Assembly: GCA_029224185.1 (NCBI GenBank)
Contig: JANZKI010000034.1
Span: 372,001-436,000, forward strand
Length of the DNA stretch: 64,000 bases
Source: Karalla daura
Lineage: Eukaryota; Chordata; Actinopteri; Chaetodontiformes; Leiognathidae
Reading direction: 5' to 3'
Positions 1-10,897 of the stretch are shown here, in pieces. A model generated the notes under the pieces. The model saw nothing but the letters and a program-made list of their open reading frames with translations. It made no database searches and was not told where the DNA came from. A program made the position numbers and the translations under genes. How positions within the stretch are numbered: the stretch's first letter is position 1; every line of letters begins with the position of its first letter.

Positions 1-101
1 AATTTGTCTGCTGCTTAGGGTGTGGCTGGGAGCAGCGTGAAAAGAGTGAAACGAGAGCTGATTTTTAAGCGATCCCGCATGTCGGCCCGGTGCTATGAAG
101 A
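1..101. repeat. Partial satellite unit at left edge (C- or X-type tail)
   Basis: It carries aatttgtctgctgcttaggg, gagtgaaacg and cccggtgctatgaaga, the combination found at the 3' end of C and X units. Confidence 0.85.
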
Positions 102-237
102 GATTGGACATGCCCAATGCTGAGGGGGCCCTTTCCCACTCTGCGAGTCTCCCAGGGCCTGTGCCATCTGCTGGGGTGCATTGAAGCTGGACGCCTCATC
201 ACTTTGTATTACCATGTCAGCAGAGGAGACAATGGAG

Positions 238-247
238 CAGGTACCTG
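238..247. other. 10-bp perfect palindrome caggtacctg (one per unit)
   Basis: This is the representative in unit 1, and it contains ggtacc. The palindrome is kept in nearly every unit of all classes. Units 43 and 58 share gcaggcacctg, which breaks it. No function is implied. It is a restriction-type landmark that would cut the array into unit-length fragments. Confidence 0.85.
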
Positions 248-412
248 AGCACATGGTCGTCGAGAAGAGGTTCTGCTGAAAAACCATACAATCTATCAGC
301 GTGCAACTCGCTACACAAACACACCACAAGATTCTTCAATTTTTGAAATGAAAATGAAGTTTCAAAGCCAAAGTATGGCAACGTTACGAATGTTTGTTTG
401 TGGAGTTCTGTT

Positions 413-436
413 TTTCCCATTCATTCTTATGGGAAA
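413..436. other. Conserved hairpin, arms tttcccat / atgggaaa, 8-nt loop
   Basis: This is the representative in unit 1. The arms are 413-420 and 429-436, with loop tcattctt. In C units the arms reach 10 bp (5809-5818 and 5827-5836). In V units one A is G, leaving a G-T pair. Unit 59 alters the loop to tcattcat. The element sits close to several places where mosaic units change class. Cruciform extrusion or protein binding is possible but unproven. Confidence 0.75.
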
Positions 437-438
437 GA

Positions 439-452
439 GCCAAATTGGCCAA
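439..452. other. Overlapping short palindromes gccaaattggc and ttggccaa
   Basis: This is the representative in unit 1, immediately 3' of the hairpin. gccaaattggc has five-base arms around one base, and ttggccaa is a perfect 8-bp palindrome. Y units read gcctaattggcc, which breaks the first. C units read gccaaaatggc followed by g or c, which breaks one or both. Confidence 0.65.
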
Positions 453-574
453 GTGATAAACATTTGGCTCTATGGAGACAACGCCTTCCCAAATCTGGAT
501 TATGATCTAACTGTCAAGCCGTAGGGGAGAGTTTCCAGTACGTCCTGACACGATTTGGTGTGTGTAGTATGAGA

Positions 575-588
575 ACTGTGGCCACAGT
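575..588. other. 14-bp perfect palindrome actgtggccacagt
   Basis: This is the representative in unit 1. It is present in most D, H, Y, V, K and X units. C units have actgtgaccagagt, units 5 and 25 have actccggccacagt, unit 41 has a 1-bp deletion (gtgacacaatcg), unit 51 has gtggcgacag, and unit 62 has actttggccacagt. It is the longest perfect palindrome I found in the unit, and it lies beside several class switches. Confidence 0.8.
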
Positions 589-872
589 CGCGAGGAGTAG
601 TGTAACGTTTAACATTGATGGCAGTGGTGGGACAATGAATGGGGGCTTATGGAGAGAAAAGGCTGCACTGGGCCTACGATGAGGCTCGTCGTTTAAATTT
701 CAGAAGGCGCACGGGTTAATGGCCTGCCCCGCATGAGAGAGCACCAATGTTCCTACAAAACTGGAAAAAAGAATTTGTCTGCTGCTTAGGGTGAGGCTGG
801 GAGCAGCGTGAAAAGAGCGAAACGAGAGCTGATTTTTAAGCGATCCCGCATGTCGGCCCTGTGCTAAGAAGA

Positions 873-1643
873 GATTGGACATGCCCAATGCTGAGGGGGC
901 CCTTTCAAACTCTGGGAGTCTCCCAGGGCCTGTGCCATCTGCTGGGGTGCATTGAAGCTGGACGCCTCATCACTTTGTATTACCATGTCAGCAGAGGAGA
1001 CAATGGAGCAGGTACCTGAGCACATGGTCGTCGAGAAGAGGTTCTGCTGAAAAACCATACAATCTATCAGCGTGCAACCCGCTACACAAACACACCACAA
1101 GATTCTTCAATTTTTGAAATGAAAATGAAGTTTCAAAGTCAAAGTATGGCAACGTTGCGAATGTTTGTTTGTGGAGTTCTGTTTTTCCCATTCATTCTTA
1201 TGGGAACAAGCCAAATTGGCCAAGTGATAAACATTTGGCTCTATGGAGACAACGCTTTCACCAATCTGGAGCATGAGCTAACTGTCAAGCCGTAGGGGAC
1301 AGTCTCCAGAATGCCCTGACACGATTTGGTGTGTGTAGTATGAGAACTGTGGCCACAGTCGCGAGGAGTAGTGTAACGTTTAACATTGATGGCAGTGGTG
1401 GGACAATGAATGGGGGCTTATGGAGATAAAAGGCTGCACTGGGCCAACGATGAGGCTCGTCGTTTAAATTTCACAAGGTGCACGGGTTTATGGCCTGCCC
1501 CGCATGAGAGAGCAAAAATGTTCCTACAAAACTGGAAAAAATAATTTGTGTACTGCTTAGGGTGTGGCTGGGAGCAGCGTGAAAAGAGCGAAACGAGAGC
1601 TGATTTTTAAGCGATCCCGCATGTCGGCCCTGTGCTAAGAAGA
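873..1643. repeat. Satellite unit 2, class H
   Basis: caacccgct, gggaacaagcc, gagcatgagctaac, agataaaagg, ccaacgatg and gtgtactgc. It appears identical to the next unit, so units 2 and 3 are the clearest monomer-level tandem duplicate. Confidence 0.9.
912..926. other. 15-bp inverted repeat ctgggag-t-ctcccag
   Basis: This is the representative in unit 2, with seven-base arms around one central base. It is present in units with the caaactctggg front (H, Y and many D). It is disrupted in units with the cccactctgcg front (K, C and others). Confidence 0.75.
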
Positions 1644-2414
1644 GATTGGACATGCCCAATGCTGAGGGGGCCCTTTCAAACTCTGGGAGTCTCCCAGGGC
1701 CTGTGCCATCTGCTGGGGTGCATTGAAGCTGGACGCCTCATCACTTTGTATTACCATGTCAGCAGAGGAGACAATGGAGCAGGTACCTGAGCACATGGTC
1801 GTCGAGAAGAGGTTCTGCTGAAAAACCATACAATCTATCAGCGTGCAACCCGCTACACAAACACACCACAAGATTCTTCAATTTTTGAAATGAAAATGAA
1901 GTTTCAAAGTCAAAGTATGGCAACGTTGCGAATGTTTGTTTGTGGAGTTCTGTTTTTCCCATTCATTCTTATGGGAACAAGCCAAATTGGCCAAGTGATA
2001 AACATTTGGCTCTATGGAGACAACGCTTTCACCAATCTGGAGCATGAGCTAACTGTCAAGCCGTAGGGGACAGTCTCCAGAATGCCCTGACACGATTTGG
2101 TGTGTGTAGTATGAGAACTGTGGCCACAGTCGCGAGGAGTAGTGTAACGTTTAACATTGATGGCAGTGGTGGGACAATGAATGGGGGCTTATGGAGATAA
2201 AAGGCTGCACTGGGCCAACGATGAGGCTCGTCGTTTAAATTTCACAAGGTGCACGGGTTTATGGCCTGCCCCGCATGAGAGAGCAAAAATGTTCCTACAA
2301 AACTGGAAAAAATAATTTGTGTACTGCTTAGGGTGTGGCTGGGAGCAGCGTGAAAAGAGCGAAACGAGAGCTGATTTTTAAGCGATCCCGCATGTCGGCC
2401 CTGTGCTAAGAAGA
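1644..2414. repeat. Satellite unit 3, class H
   Basis: Same markers as unit 2, including gtgtactgc, which in this array precedes a Y unit. Confidence 0.9.
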
Positions 2415-3185
2415 GATTGGACATGCCCAATGCTGAGGGGGCCCTTTCAAACTCTGGGAGTCTCCCAGGGCCTGTGCCATCTGCTGGGGTGCATTGAAGC
2501 TGGACGCCTCATCACTTTGTATTACCATGTCAGCAGAGGAGACAATGGAGCAGGTACCTGAGCACATGGTCGTCGAGAAGAGGTTCTGCTGAAAAACCAT
2601 ACAATCTATCAGCGTGCAACTCGCTACACAAACACACCACAAGATTCTTCAATTTTTGAAATGAAATTGAAGTTTCAAAGCCAAAGTATGGCAACGTTAC
2701 GAATGTTTGTTTGTGGAGTTCTGTTTTTCCCATTCATTCTTATGGGAAAGAGCCTAATTGGCCAAGTGATAAACATTTGGCTCTATGGAGACTGCGCTTT
2801 CACCTATCTGGAATATGAGCTCACTGTCACGCCGTAGGGGACAGTCTCCAGAACGCCCTGACACGACTTGATGTGTGTAGTATGAGAACTGTGGCCACAG
2901 TCGCGAGGAGCAGTGTAATGTTTAACATTGATGGCAGTGGTGGGACAATGAATGGGGGCTTATGGAAAGAAAAGGCTGCACTGGGCCTACGATGAGGCTC
3001 GTCGTTTAAATTTCACAAGGCGCACGGGTTTATGGCCTGCCCCGCATGAGAGAGCAAAAATGTTCCTACAAAACTGGAAAAAAGAATTTGTCTGCTGCTT
3101 AGGGTGAGGCTGGGAGCAGCGTGAAAAGAGCGAAACGAGAGCTGATTTTTAAGCGATCCCGCATGTCGGCCCTGTGCAAAGAAGA
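2415..3185. repeat. Satellite unit 4, class Y
   Basis: gcctaattgg, tgcgctttcaccta, cgacttgatg and gcagtgtaatg, with private atgaaattgaag shared with units 22, 24 and 71. It ends tgcaaag. Confidence 0.9.
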
Positions 3186-3956
3186 GATTGGACATGCCCA
3201 ATGCTGACGGGGCCCTTTCAAACTCTGGGAGTCTCCCAGGGCCTGTGCCATCTGCTGGGGTGCATTGAAGCTGGACGCCTCATCACTTTGTATTACCATG
3301 TCAGCAGAGGAGACAATGGAGCAGGTACCTGAGCACATGGTCGTCGAGAAGAGGTTCTGCTGAAAAACCATACAATCTATCAGCGTGCAACTCGCTACAC
3401 AAACACACCACAAGATTCTTCAATTTTTGAAATGAAAATGAAGTTTCAAAGCCAAAGTATGGCAACGTTACGAATGTTTGTTTGTGGAGTTCTGTTTTTC
3501 CCATTCATTCTTATGGGAAAGAGCCAAATTGGCCAAGTGATAAACATTTGGCTCTATGGAGACAACGCCTTCCCAAATCTGGATTATGATCTAACTGTCA
3601 AGCCGTAGGGGAGAGTTTCCAGTACGTCCTGACACGATTTGGTGTGTGTAGTATGAGAACTCCGGCCACAGTCGCGAGGAGTAGTGTAACGTTTAACATT
3701 GATGGCAGTGGTGGGACAATGAATGGGGGCTTATGGAGAGAAAAGGCTGCACTGGGCCTACGATGAGGCTCGTCGTTTAAATTTCAGAAGGCGCACGGGT
3801 TAATGGCCTGCCCCGTATGAGAGAGCACCAATGTTCCTACAAAACTGGAAAAAAGAATTTGTCTGCTGCTTAGGGTGAGGCTGGGAGCAGCGTGAAAAGA
3901 GCGAAACGAGAGCTGATTTTTAAGCGATCCCGCATGTCGGCCCTGTGCTAAGAAGA
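3186..3956. repeat. Satellite unit 5, class D
   Basis: D markers with gaactccggcc, which breaks the 14-bp palindrome, and ccccgtatg. Both are shared with unit 25. Confidence 0.9.
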
Positions 3957-4727
3957 GATTGGACATGCCCAATGCTGAGGGGGCCCTTTCAAACTCTGGG
4001 AGTCTCCCAGGGCCTGTGCCATCTGCTGGGGTGCATTGAAGCTGGACGCCTCATCACTTTGTATTACCATGTCAGCAGAGGAGACAATGGAGCAGGTACC
4101 TGAGCACATGGTCGTCGAGAAGAGGTTCTGCTGAAAAACCATACAATCTATCAGCGTGCAACCCGCTACACAAACACACCACAAGATTCTTCAATTTTTG
4201 AAATGAAAATGAAGTTTCAAAGTCAAAGTATGGCAACGTTGCGAATGTTTGTTTGTGGAGTTCTGTTTTTCCCATTCATTCTTATGGGAACAAGCCAAAT
4301 TGGCCAAGTGATAAACATTTGGCTCTATGGAGACAACGCTTTCACCAATCTGGAGCATGAGCTAACTGTCAAGCCGTAGGGGACAGTCTCCAGAATGCCC
4401 TGACACGATTTGGTGTGTGTAGTATGAGAACTGTGGCCACAGTCGCGAGGAGTAGTGTAACGTTTAACATTGATGGCAGTGGTGGGACAATGAATGGGGG
4501 CTTATGGAGATAAAAGGCTGCACTGGGCCAACGATGAGGCTCGTCGTTTAAATTTCACAAGGTGCACGGGTTTATGGCCTGCCCCGCATGAGAGAGCAAA
4601 AATGTTCCTACAAAACTGGAAAAAATAATTTGTGTGCTGCTTAGGGTGTGGCTGGGAGCAGCGTGAAAAGAGCGAAACGAGAGCTGATTTTTAAGCGATC
4701 CCGCATGTCGGCCCTGTGCTAAGAAGA
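3957..4727. repeat. Satellite unit 6, class H
   Basis: H markers with gtgtgctgc at the 3' end, the variant that precedes V units. Confidence 0.9.
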
Positions 4728-5500
4728 GATTGGACATGCCCAATGCTGAGGGGGCCCTTTCAAACTCTGGGAGTCTCCCAGGGCCTGTGCCATCTGCTGG
4801 GGTGCATTGAAGCTGGACGCCTCATCACTTTGTATTACCATGGAAGCAGAGGAGACAATGGAGCAGGTACCTGAGCACATGGTTGTCGAGAAGAGGTGCT
4901 GCTGAAAAACCATACAACCTATCAGCGTGCAACTCGCTACACAAACACACCACAAGATTCTTCAATTTTTGAAATGAAAATGAAGTTTCAAAGTCAAAGT
5001 ATGGCAACGTTGCGAATGTTTGTTTGTGGAGTTCTGTTTTTCCCATTCATTCTTGTGGGAAAAAGCCAAATTGGCCAAGTGATAAACATTTGGCTCTATG
5101 GAGACAACGTTTTCACCAATCTGGAATACGAGCTCACTGTCACGCCGTAGAGGAGAGTCTCCAGAATGCCCTGACACGATTTGGTGTGTGTACTATGAGA
5201 ACTGTGGCCACAGTCGCGAGGAGAAGTGTAACGTTTAACATTGATGGCAGTGGTGGGACAATGAATGGGGGCTTATGGAGAAAAAAGGCTGCACTGGGCC
5301 ATACGATGAGGCTCCTCGTTTAAATTTCACAAGGTGCACGGGTTTCTGGCCTGCCCCGCATGAGAGAGCACCAATGTTCCTACAAAACTGGAAAAAAAGA
5401 ATTTGTCTGCTGCTTAGGGTGTGGCTGGCAGCAGCGTGAAAAGAGCGAAACGAGAGCTGATTTTAAAGCGATCCCGCATGTCGGCCCGGTGCTATGAAGA
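4728..5500. repeat. Satellite unit 7, class V (773 bp)
   Basis: tattaccatggaagc, gtgggaaaaagcc, aacgttttcacc, cgtagaggag, ccatacgatg (+1), gtttctgg, an extra A in the A-run before gaattt (+1), gctggcagcag and gattttaaagcg. Confidence 0.9.
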
Positions 5501-6270
5501 GATTGGACATGCCCAATGCTGAGGGGGCCCTTTCCCACTCTGCGAGTCTCCCAGGGCCTGTGCCATCTGCTGGGGTGCATTGAAGCTGGACGCCTCATCA
5601 CTTTGTATGACCATGTGAGCAGAGGAGACATTGGAGCAGGTACCTGAGCACATGGTTGTCGAGAAATGGTGCTGCTGAAAAACCATACAACCTATCAGCG
5701 TGCAACTCGCGACCAAACACACCACAAGATTCTTCAATTTCTGAAATGAAAATGAAGTTTCAAAGTCAAAGTATGGCAACGTTGCGAATGTTTGTTTGTG
5801 GAGTTCTTTTTTTCCCATTCATTCTTATGGGAAAAAGCCAAAATGGCGAAGTGATAAACATTTGGCTCTATGGAGACTGCGCTTTCACCAATCTGGAATA
5901 CGAGCTAACTGTCACGCCGTAGGGGATAGTTTCCAGAACACCATGACGCGATTTGGTGTGTGTACCATGAAAACTGTGACCAGAGTCGCGAGGAGAAGTG
6001 TAACGTTTAACATTGATGTCAGCTGTTGGAAATTGAATGGGGGCTTCAGGAGGGAAAAGGCTGCACTGGGCCTACGATGATGCTCGTCGTTTAAATTTCA
6101 CAAGGCGCACGGGTTTATGGCCTGCCCCGCATGAGAGAGCACCATTGTTCCTACAAAACTGGAAAAAATAATTTGTCTGCTGCTTAGGGTGTGGCTGGGA
6201 GCAGCGTGAAAAGAGTGAAACGAGAGCTGATTTTTAAGCGATCCCGCATGTCGGCCCGGTGCTATGAAGA
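5501..6270. repeat. Satellite unit 8, class C (770 bp)
   Basis: tatgaccatgtgagc, gacattgg, gcgaccaaac (-1), ttctttttttcc, aaaatggcgaag, gtcagctgttgg, ttcaggagg, cgatgatgc, caccattg and gagtgaaacg. Confidence 0.9.
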
Positions 6271-7041
6271 GATTGGACATGCCCAATGCTGAGGGGGCCC
6301 TTTCCCACTCTGCGAGTCTCCCAGGGCCTGTGCCATCTGCTGGGGTGCATTGAAGCTGGACGCCTCATCACTTTGTATTACCATGTCAGCAGAGGAGACA
6401 ATGGAGCAGGTACCTGAGCACATGGTCGTCGAGAAGAGGTTCTGCTGAAAAACCATACAATCTATCAGCGTGCAACTCGCTACACAAACACACCACAAGA
6501 TTCTTCAATTTTTGAAATGAAAATGAAGTTTCAAAGCCAAAGTATGGCAACGTTACGAATGTTTGTTTGTGGAGTTCTGTTTTTCCCATTCATTCTTATG
6601 GGAAAGAGCCAAATTGGCCAAGTGATAAACATTTGGCTCTATGGAGACAAAGCTTTCACCAATCTGGAGCATGAGCTCACTGTCAAGCCGTAGGGGACAG
6701 TCTCCAGAATGCCCTGACACGATTTGGTGTGTGTAGTATGAGAACTGTGGCCACAGTCGCGAGGAGTAGTGTAACGTTTAACATTGATGGCAGTGGTGGG
6801 ACAATGAATGGGGGCTTATGGAGATAAAAGGCTGCACTGGGCCTACGATGAGGCTCGTCGTTTAAATTTCACAAGGCGCACGGGTTTATGGCCTGCCCCG
6901 CATGAGAGAGCACCAATGTTCCTACAAAACTGGAAAAAAGAATTTGTCTGCTGCTCAGGGTGTGGCTGGGAGCAGCGTGAAAAGAGCGAAACGAGAGCTG
7001 ATTTTTAAGCGATCCCGCATGTCGGCCCTGTGCAAAGAAGA
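6271..7041. repeat. Satellite unit 9, class K
   Basis: Front cccactctgcg, aaagagccaaattgg, caaagctttcacc, gagcatgagctc, ctgctcaggg. It ends tgcaaag. Confidence 0.9.
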
Positions 7042-7812
7042 GATTGGACATGCCCAATGCTGACGGGGCCCTTTCAAACTCTGGGAGTCTCCCAGGGCCT
7101 GTGCCATCTGCTGGGGTGCATTGAAGCTGGACGCCTCATCACTTTGTATTACCATGTCAGCAGAGGAGACAATGGAGCAGGTACCTGAGCACATGGTCGT
7201 CGAGAAGAGGTTCTGCTGAAAAACCATACAATCTATCAGCGTGCAACTCGCTACACAAACACACCACAAGATTCTTCAATTTTTGAAATGAAAATGAAGT
7301 TTCAAAGCCAAAGTATGGCAACGTTACGAATGTTTGTTTGTGGAGTTCTGTTTTTCCCATTCATTCTTATGGGAAAGAGCCTAATTGGCCAAGTGATCAA
7401 CATTTGGCTCTATGGAGACTGCGCTTTCACCTATCTGGAATATGAGTTCACTGTCACGCCGTAGGGGACAGTCTCCAGAACGCCCTGACACGACTTGATG
7501 TGTGTAGTATGAGAACTGTGGCCACAGTCGCGAGGAGCAGTGTAATGTTTAACATTGATGGCAGTGGTGGGACAATGAATGGGGGCTTATGGAAAGAAAA
7601 GGCTGCACTGGGCCTACGATGAGGCTCGTCGTTTAAATTTCACAAGGCGCACGGGTTTATGGCCTGCCCCGCATGAGAGAGCAAAAATGTTCCTACAAAA
7701 CTGGAAAAAAGAATTTGTCTGCTGCTTAGGGTGAGGCTGGGAGTAGCGTGAAAAGAGCGAAACGAGAGCTGATTTTTAAGCGATCCCGCATGTCGGCCCT
7801 GTGCAAAGAAGA
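7042..7812. repeat. Satellite unit 10, class Y (gatcaac subtype)
   Basis: Y markers plus gatcaacattt and gagttcact. The gatcaac subtype occurs only directly after K units in this window. Confidence 0.9.
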
Positions 7813-8583
7813 GATTGGACATGCCCAATGCTGACGGGGCCCTTTTAAACTCTGGGAGTCTCCCAGGGCCTGTGCCATCTGCTGGGGTGCATTGAAGCTG
7901 GACGCCTCATCACTTTGTATTACCATGTAAGCAGAGGAGACAATGGAGCAGGTACCTGAGAACATGGTCGTCGAGAAGAGGTTCTGCTGAAAAACCATAC
8001 AACCTATCAGCGTGCAACTCGCTACACAAACACACCACAAGATTCTTCAATTTTTGAAATGAAAATGAAGTTTCAAAGTCAAAGTATGGCAACGTTGCGA
8101 ATGTTTGTTTGTGGAGTTCTGTTTTTCCCATTCATTCTTGTGGGAAAAAGCCAAATTGGCCAAGTGATAAACATTTGGCTCTATGGAGACAACGTTTTCA
8201 CCAATCTGGAATACGAGCTCACTGTCACGCCGTAGGGGAGAGTCTCCAGAATGCCCTGACACGATTTGGTGTGTGTACTATGAAAACTGTGGCCACAGTC
8301 GCGAGGAGAAGTGTAACGTTTAACATTGATGTCAGCTGTTGGAAATTGAATGGGGGCTTCAGGAGGGAAAAGGCTGCACTGGGCCTACGATGATGCTCGT
8401 CGTTTAAATTTCACAAGGCGCACGGGTTTATGGCCTGCCCCGCATGAGAGAGCACCATTGTTCCTACAAAACTGGAAAAAATAATTTGTCTGCTGCTTAG
8501 GGTGTGGCTGGGAGCAGCGTGAAAAGAGTGAAACGAGAGCTGATTTTTAAGCGATCCCGCATGTCGGCCCGGTGCTATGAAGA
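7813..8583. repeat. Satellite unit 11, class X (V front, C back)
   Basis: ttttaaactc, tattaccatgtaagc, gagaacatgg, V-like aacgttttcacc, then ctatgaaaactg and C-like gtcagctgttgg. Confidence 0.9.
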
Positions 8584-9356
8584 GATTGGACATGCCCAAT
8601 GCTGAGGGGGCCCTTTCCCACTCTGCGAGTCTCCCAGGGCCTGTGCCATCTGCTGGGGTGCATTGAAGCTGGACGCCTCATCACTTTGTATGACCATGTC
8701 AGCAGAGGAGACAATGGAGCAGGTACCTGAGCACATGGTCGTCGAGAAGAGGTTCTGCTGAAAAACCATACAATCTATCAGCGTGCAACTCGCTACACAA
8801 ACACACCACAAGATTCTTCAATTTTTGAAATGAAAATGAAGTTTCAAAGCCAAAGTATGGCAACGTTACGAATGTTTGTTTGTGGAGTTCTGTTTTTCCC
8901 ATTCATTCTTATGAGAAAGAGCCAAATTGGCCAAGTGATAAACATTTGGCTCTATGGAGACAACGCCTTCCCAAATCTGGATTATGATCTAACTGTCAAG
9001 CCGTAGGGGAGAGTTTCCAGTACGTCCTGACACGATTTGGTGTGTGTAGTATGAGAACTGTGGCCACAGTCGCGAGGAGAAGTGTAACGTTTAACATTGA
9101 TGGCAGTGGTGGGACAATGAATGGGGGCTTATGGAGAAAAAAGGCTGCACTGGGCCATACGATGAGGCTCCTCGTTTAAATTTCACAAGGTGCACGGGTT
9201 TCTGGCCTGCCCCGCATGAGAGAGCACCAATGTTCCTACAAAACTGGAAAAAAAGAATTTGTCTGCTGCTTAGGGTGTGGCTGGCAGCAGCGTGAAAAGA
9301 GCGAAACGAGAGCTGATTTTAAAGCGATCCCGCATGTCGGCCCGGTGCTATGAAGA
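8584..9356. repeat. Satellite unit 12, D/V mosaic (773 bp)
   Basis: D markers to gtagtatgagaactg, then V markers gaggagaagtg, ccatacgatg, gtttctgg and gctggcagcag. The switch lies around 9050-9079, across the 14-bp palindrome. Private atgagaaagagcc. Confidence 0.9.
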
Positions 9357-10126
9357 GATTGGACATGCCCAATGTTGAGGGGGCCCTTTCCCACTCTGCG
9401 AGTCTCCCAGGGCCTGTGCCATCTGCTGGGGTGCATTGAAGCTGGACGCCTCATCACTTTGTATGACCATGTGAGCAGAGGAGACATTGGAGCAGGTACC
9501 TGAGCACATGGTTGTCGAGAAATGGTGCTGCTGAAAAACCATACAACCTATCAGCGTGCAACTCGCGACCAAACACACCACAAGATTCTTCAATTTCTGA
9601 AATGAAAATGAAGTTTCAAAGTCAAAGTATGGCAACGTTGCGAATGTTTGTTTGTGGAGTTCTTTTTTTCCCATTCATTCTTATGGGAAAAAGCCAAAAT
9701 GGCGAAGTGATAAACATTTGGCTCTATGGAGACTGCGCTTTCACCAATCTGGAATACGAGCTAACTGTCACGCCGTAGGGGATAGTTTCCAGAACACCAT
9801 GACGCGATTTGGTGTGTGTACCATGAAAACTGTGACCAGAGTCGCGAGGAGAAGTGTAACGTTTAACATTGATGTCAGCTGTTGGAAATTGAATGGGGGC
9901 TTCAGGAGGGAAAAGGCTGCACTGGGCCTACGATGATGCTCGTCGTTTAAATTTCACAAGGCGCACGGGTTTATGGCCTGCCCCGCATGAGAGAGCACCA
10001 TTGTTCCTACAAAACTGGAAAAAATAATTTGTCTGCTGCTTAGGGTGTGGCTGGGAGCAGCGTGAAAAGAGTGAAACGAGAGCTGATTTTTAAGCGATCC
10101 CGCATGTCGGCCCGGTGCTATGAAGA
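9357..10126. repeat. Satellite unit 13, class C (770 bp)
   Basis: Matches unit 8, with private aatgttgagg at its front. Confidence 0.9.
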
Positions 10127-10897
10127 GATTGGACATGCCCAATGCTGAGGGGGCCCTTTCCCACTCTGCGAGTCTCCCAGGGCCTGTGCCATCTGCTGGG
10201 GTGCATTGAAGCTGGACGCCTCATCACTTTGTATTACCATGTCAGCAGAGGAGACAATGGAGCAGGTACCTGAGCACATGGTCGTCGAGAAGAGGTTCTG
10301 CTGAAAAACCATACAATCTATCAGCGTGCAACTCGCTACACAAACACACCACAAGATTCTTCAATTTTTGAAATGAAAATGAAGTTTCAAAGCCAAAGTA
10401 TGGCAACGTTACGAATGTTTGTTTGTGGAGTTCTGTTTTTCCCATTCATTCTTATGGGAAAGAGCCAAATTGGCCAAGTGATAAACATTTGGCTCTATGG
10501 AGACAAAGCTTTCACCAATCTGGAGCATGAGCTCACTGTCAAGCCGTAGGGGACAGTCTCCAGAATGCCCTGACACGATTTGGTGTGTGTAGTATGAGAA
10601 CTGTGGCCACAGTCGCGAGGAGTAGTGTAACGTTTAACATTGATGGCAGTGGTGGGACAATGAATGGGGGCTTATGGAGATAAAAGGCTGCACTGGGCCT
10701 ACGATGAGGCTCGTCGTTTAAATTTCACAAGGCGCACGGGTTTATGGCCTGCCCCGCATGAGAGAGCACCAATGTTCCTACAAAACTGGAAAAAAGAATT
10801 TGTCTGCTGCTCAGGGTGTGGCTGGGAGCAGCGTGAAAAGAGCGAAACGAGAGCTGATTTTTAAGCGATCCCGCATGTCGGCCCTGTGCTAAGAAGA
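10127..10897. repeat. Satellite unit 14, class K
   Basis: Matches unit 9, but ends tgctaag where unit 9 ends tgcaaag. Confidence 0.9.

Larger units (their letters stand above)
102..872. repeat. Satellite unit 1, class D
   Basis: Front tttcccactctgcgag as in K units, then cgccttcccaaat, gattatgatc, cagaaggcg and gggttaatgg. It ends gtgaggctgg and tgctaag. 771 bp. Confidence 0.9.
5222..7924. repeat. Local duplication at 3,856-bp offset, source-like copy
   Basis: The back of unit 7 through the front of unit 11 matches 9078-11780 five units downstream. Shared markers are the V back end with ccatacgatg and gctggcagcag, the C unit, the K unit with caaagctttc, the Y unit with gatcaacattt and gagttcact, and the ttttaaactc front of unit 11. 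Confidence 0.7.
3186..8583. repeat. 7-unit higher-order repeat D-H-V-C-K-Y-X, copy 1
   Basis: Units 5 to 11 run D, H, V, C, K, Y, X, totalling 5,398 bp. The same order and total length recur at 18609-24006. Sub-runs of the same order occur elsewhere: C-K-Y at 9357-11668, K-Y-C at 34801-37112 and 48678-50989, K-Y-X at 50990-53302. The block is therefore a plausible ancestral higher-order unit that later rearranged. Only two complete copies lie in the window, and they are not adjacent. Confidence 0.75.
1566..9078. repeat. Long intra-array duplication, left copy
   Basis: This stretch matches 16989-24501 at a constant offset of 15,423 bp, the length of 20 units. It spans the last bases of unit 2, units 3-11 and the front of unit 12. 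Both copies share private markers: atgaaattgaag in the Y unit, gaactccggcc and ccccgtatg in the D unit, and gagaacatgg in the X unit. By eye I found about five single-base differences in 7.5 kb. The right boundary lies in unit 12, where this copy switches from class D to class V. Confidence 0.85.

Noticed and set aside
93..329. Recurring minus-strand frames of 62, 67, 71, 73, 78, 83, 104 and 108 residues as genes
   Set aside because: They recur because the DNA repeats. Many begin at TTG and not ATG, overlap each other on both strands, change length with single-base variants (tgctaag versus tgcaaag), and show many amino-acid-changing differences. I recognise no domain.
4896..5323. Plus-strand frames of 84-99 residues with a hydrophobic stretch (possible small membrane protein)
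   Set aside because: The hydrophobic run is the translation of the tttttcccattcattctt hairpin arm and loop. There is no conserved start context, and the reading frame varies between classes.
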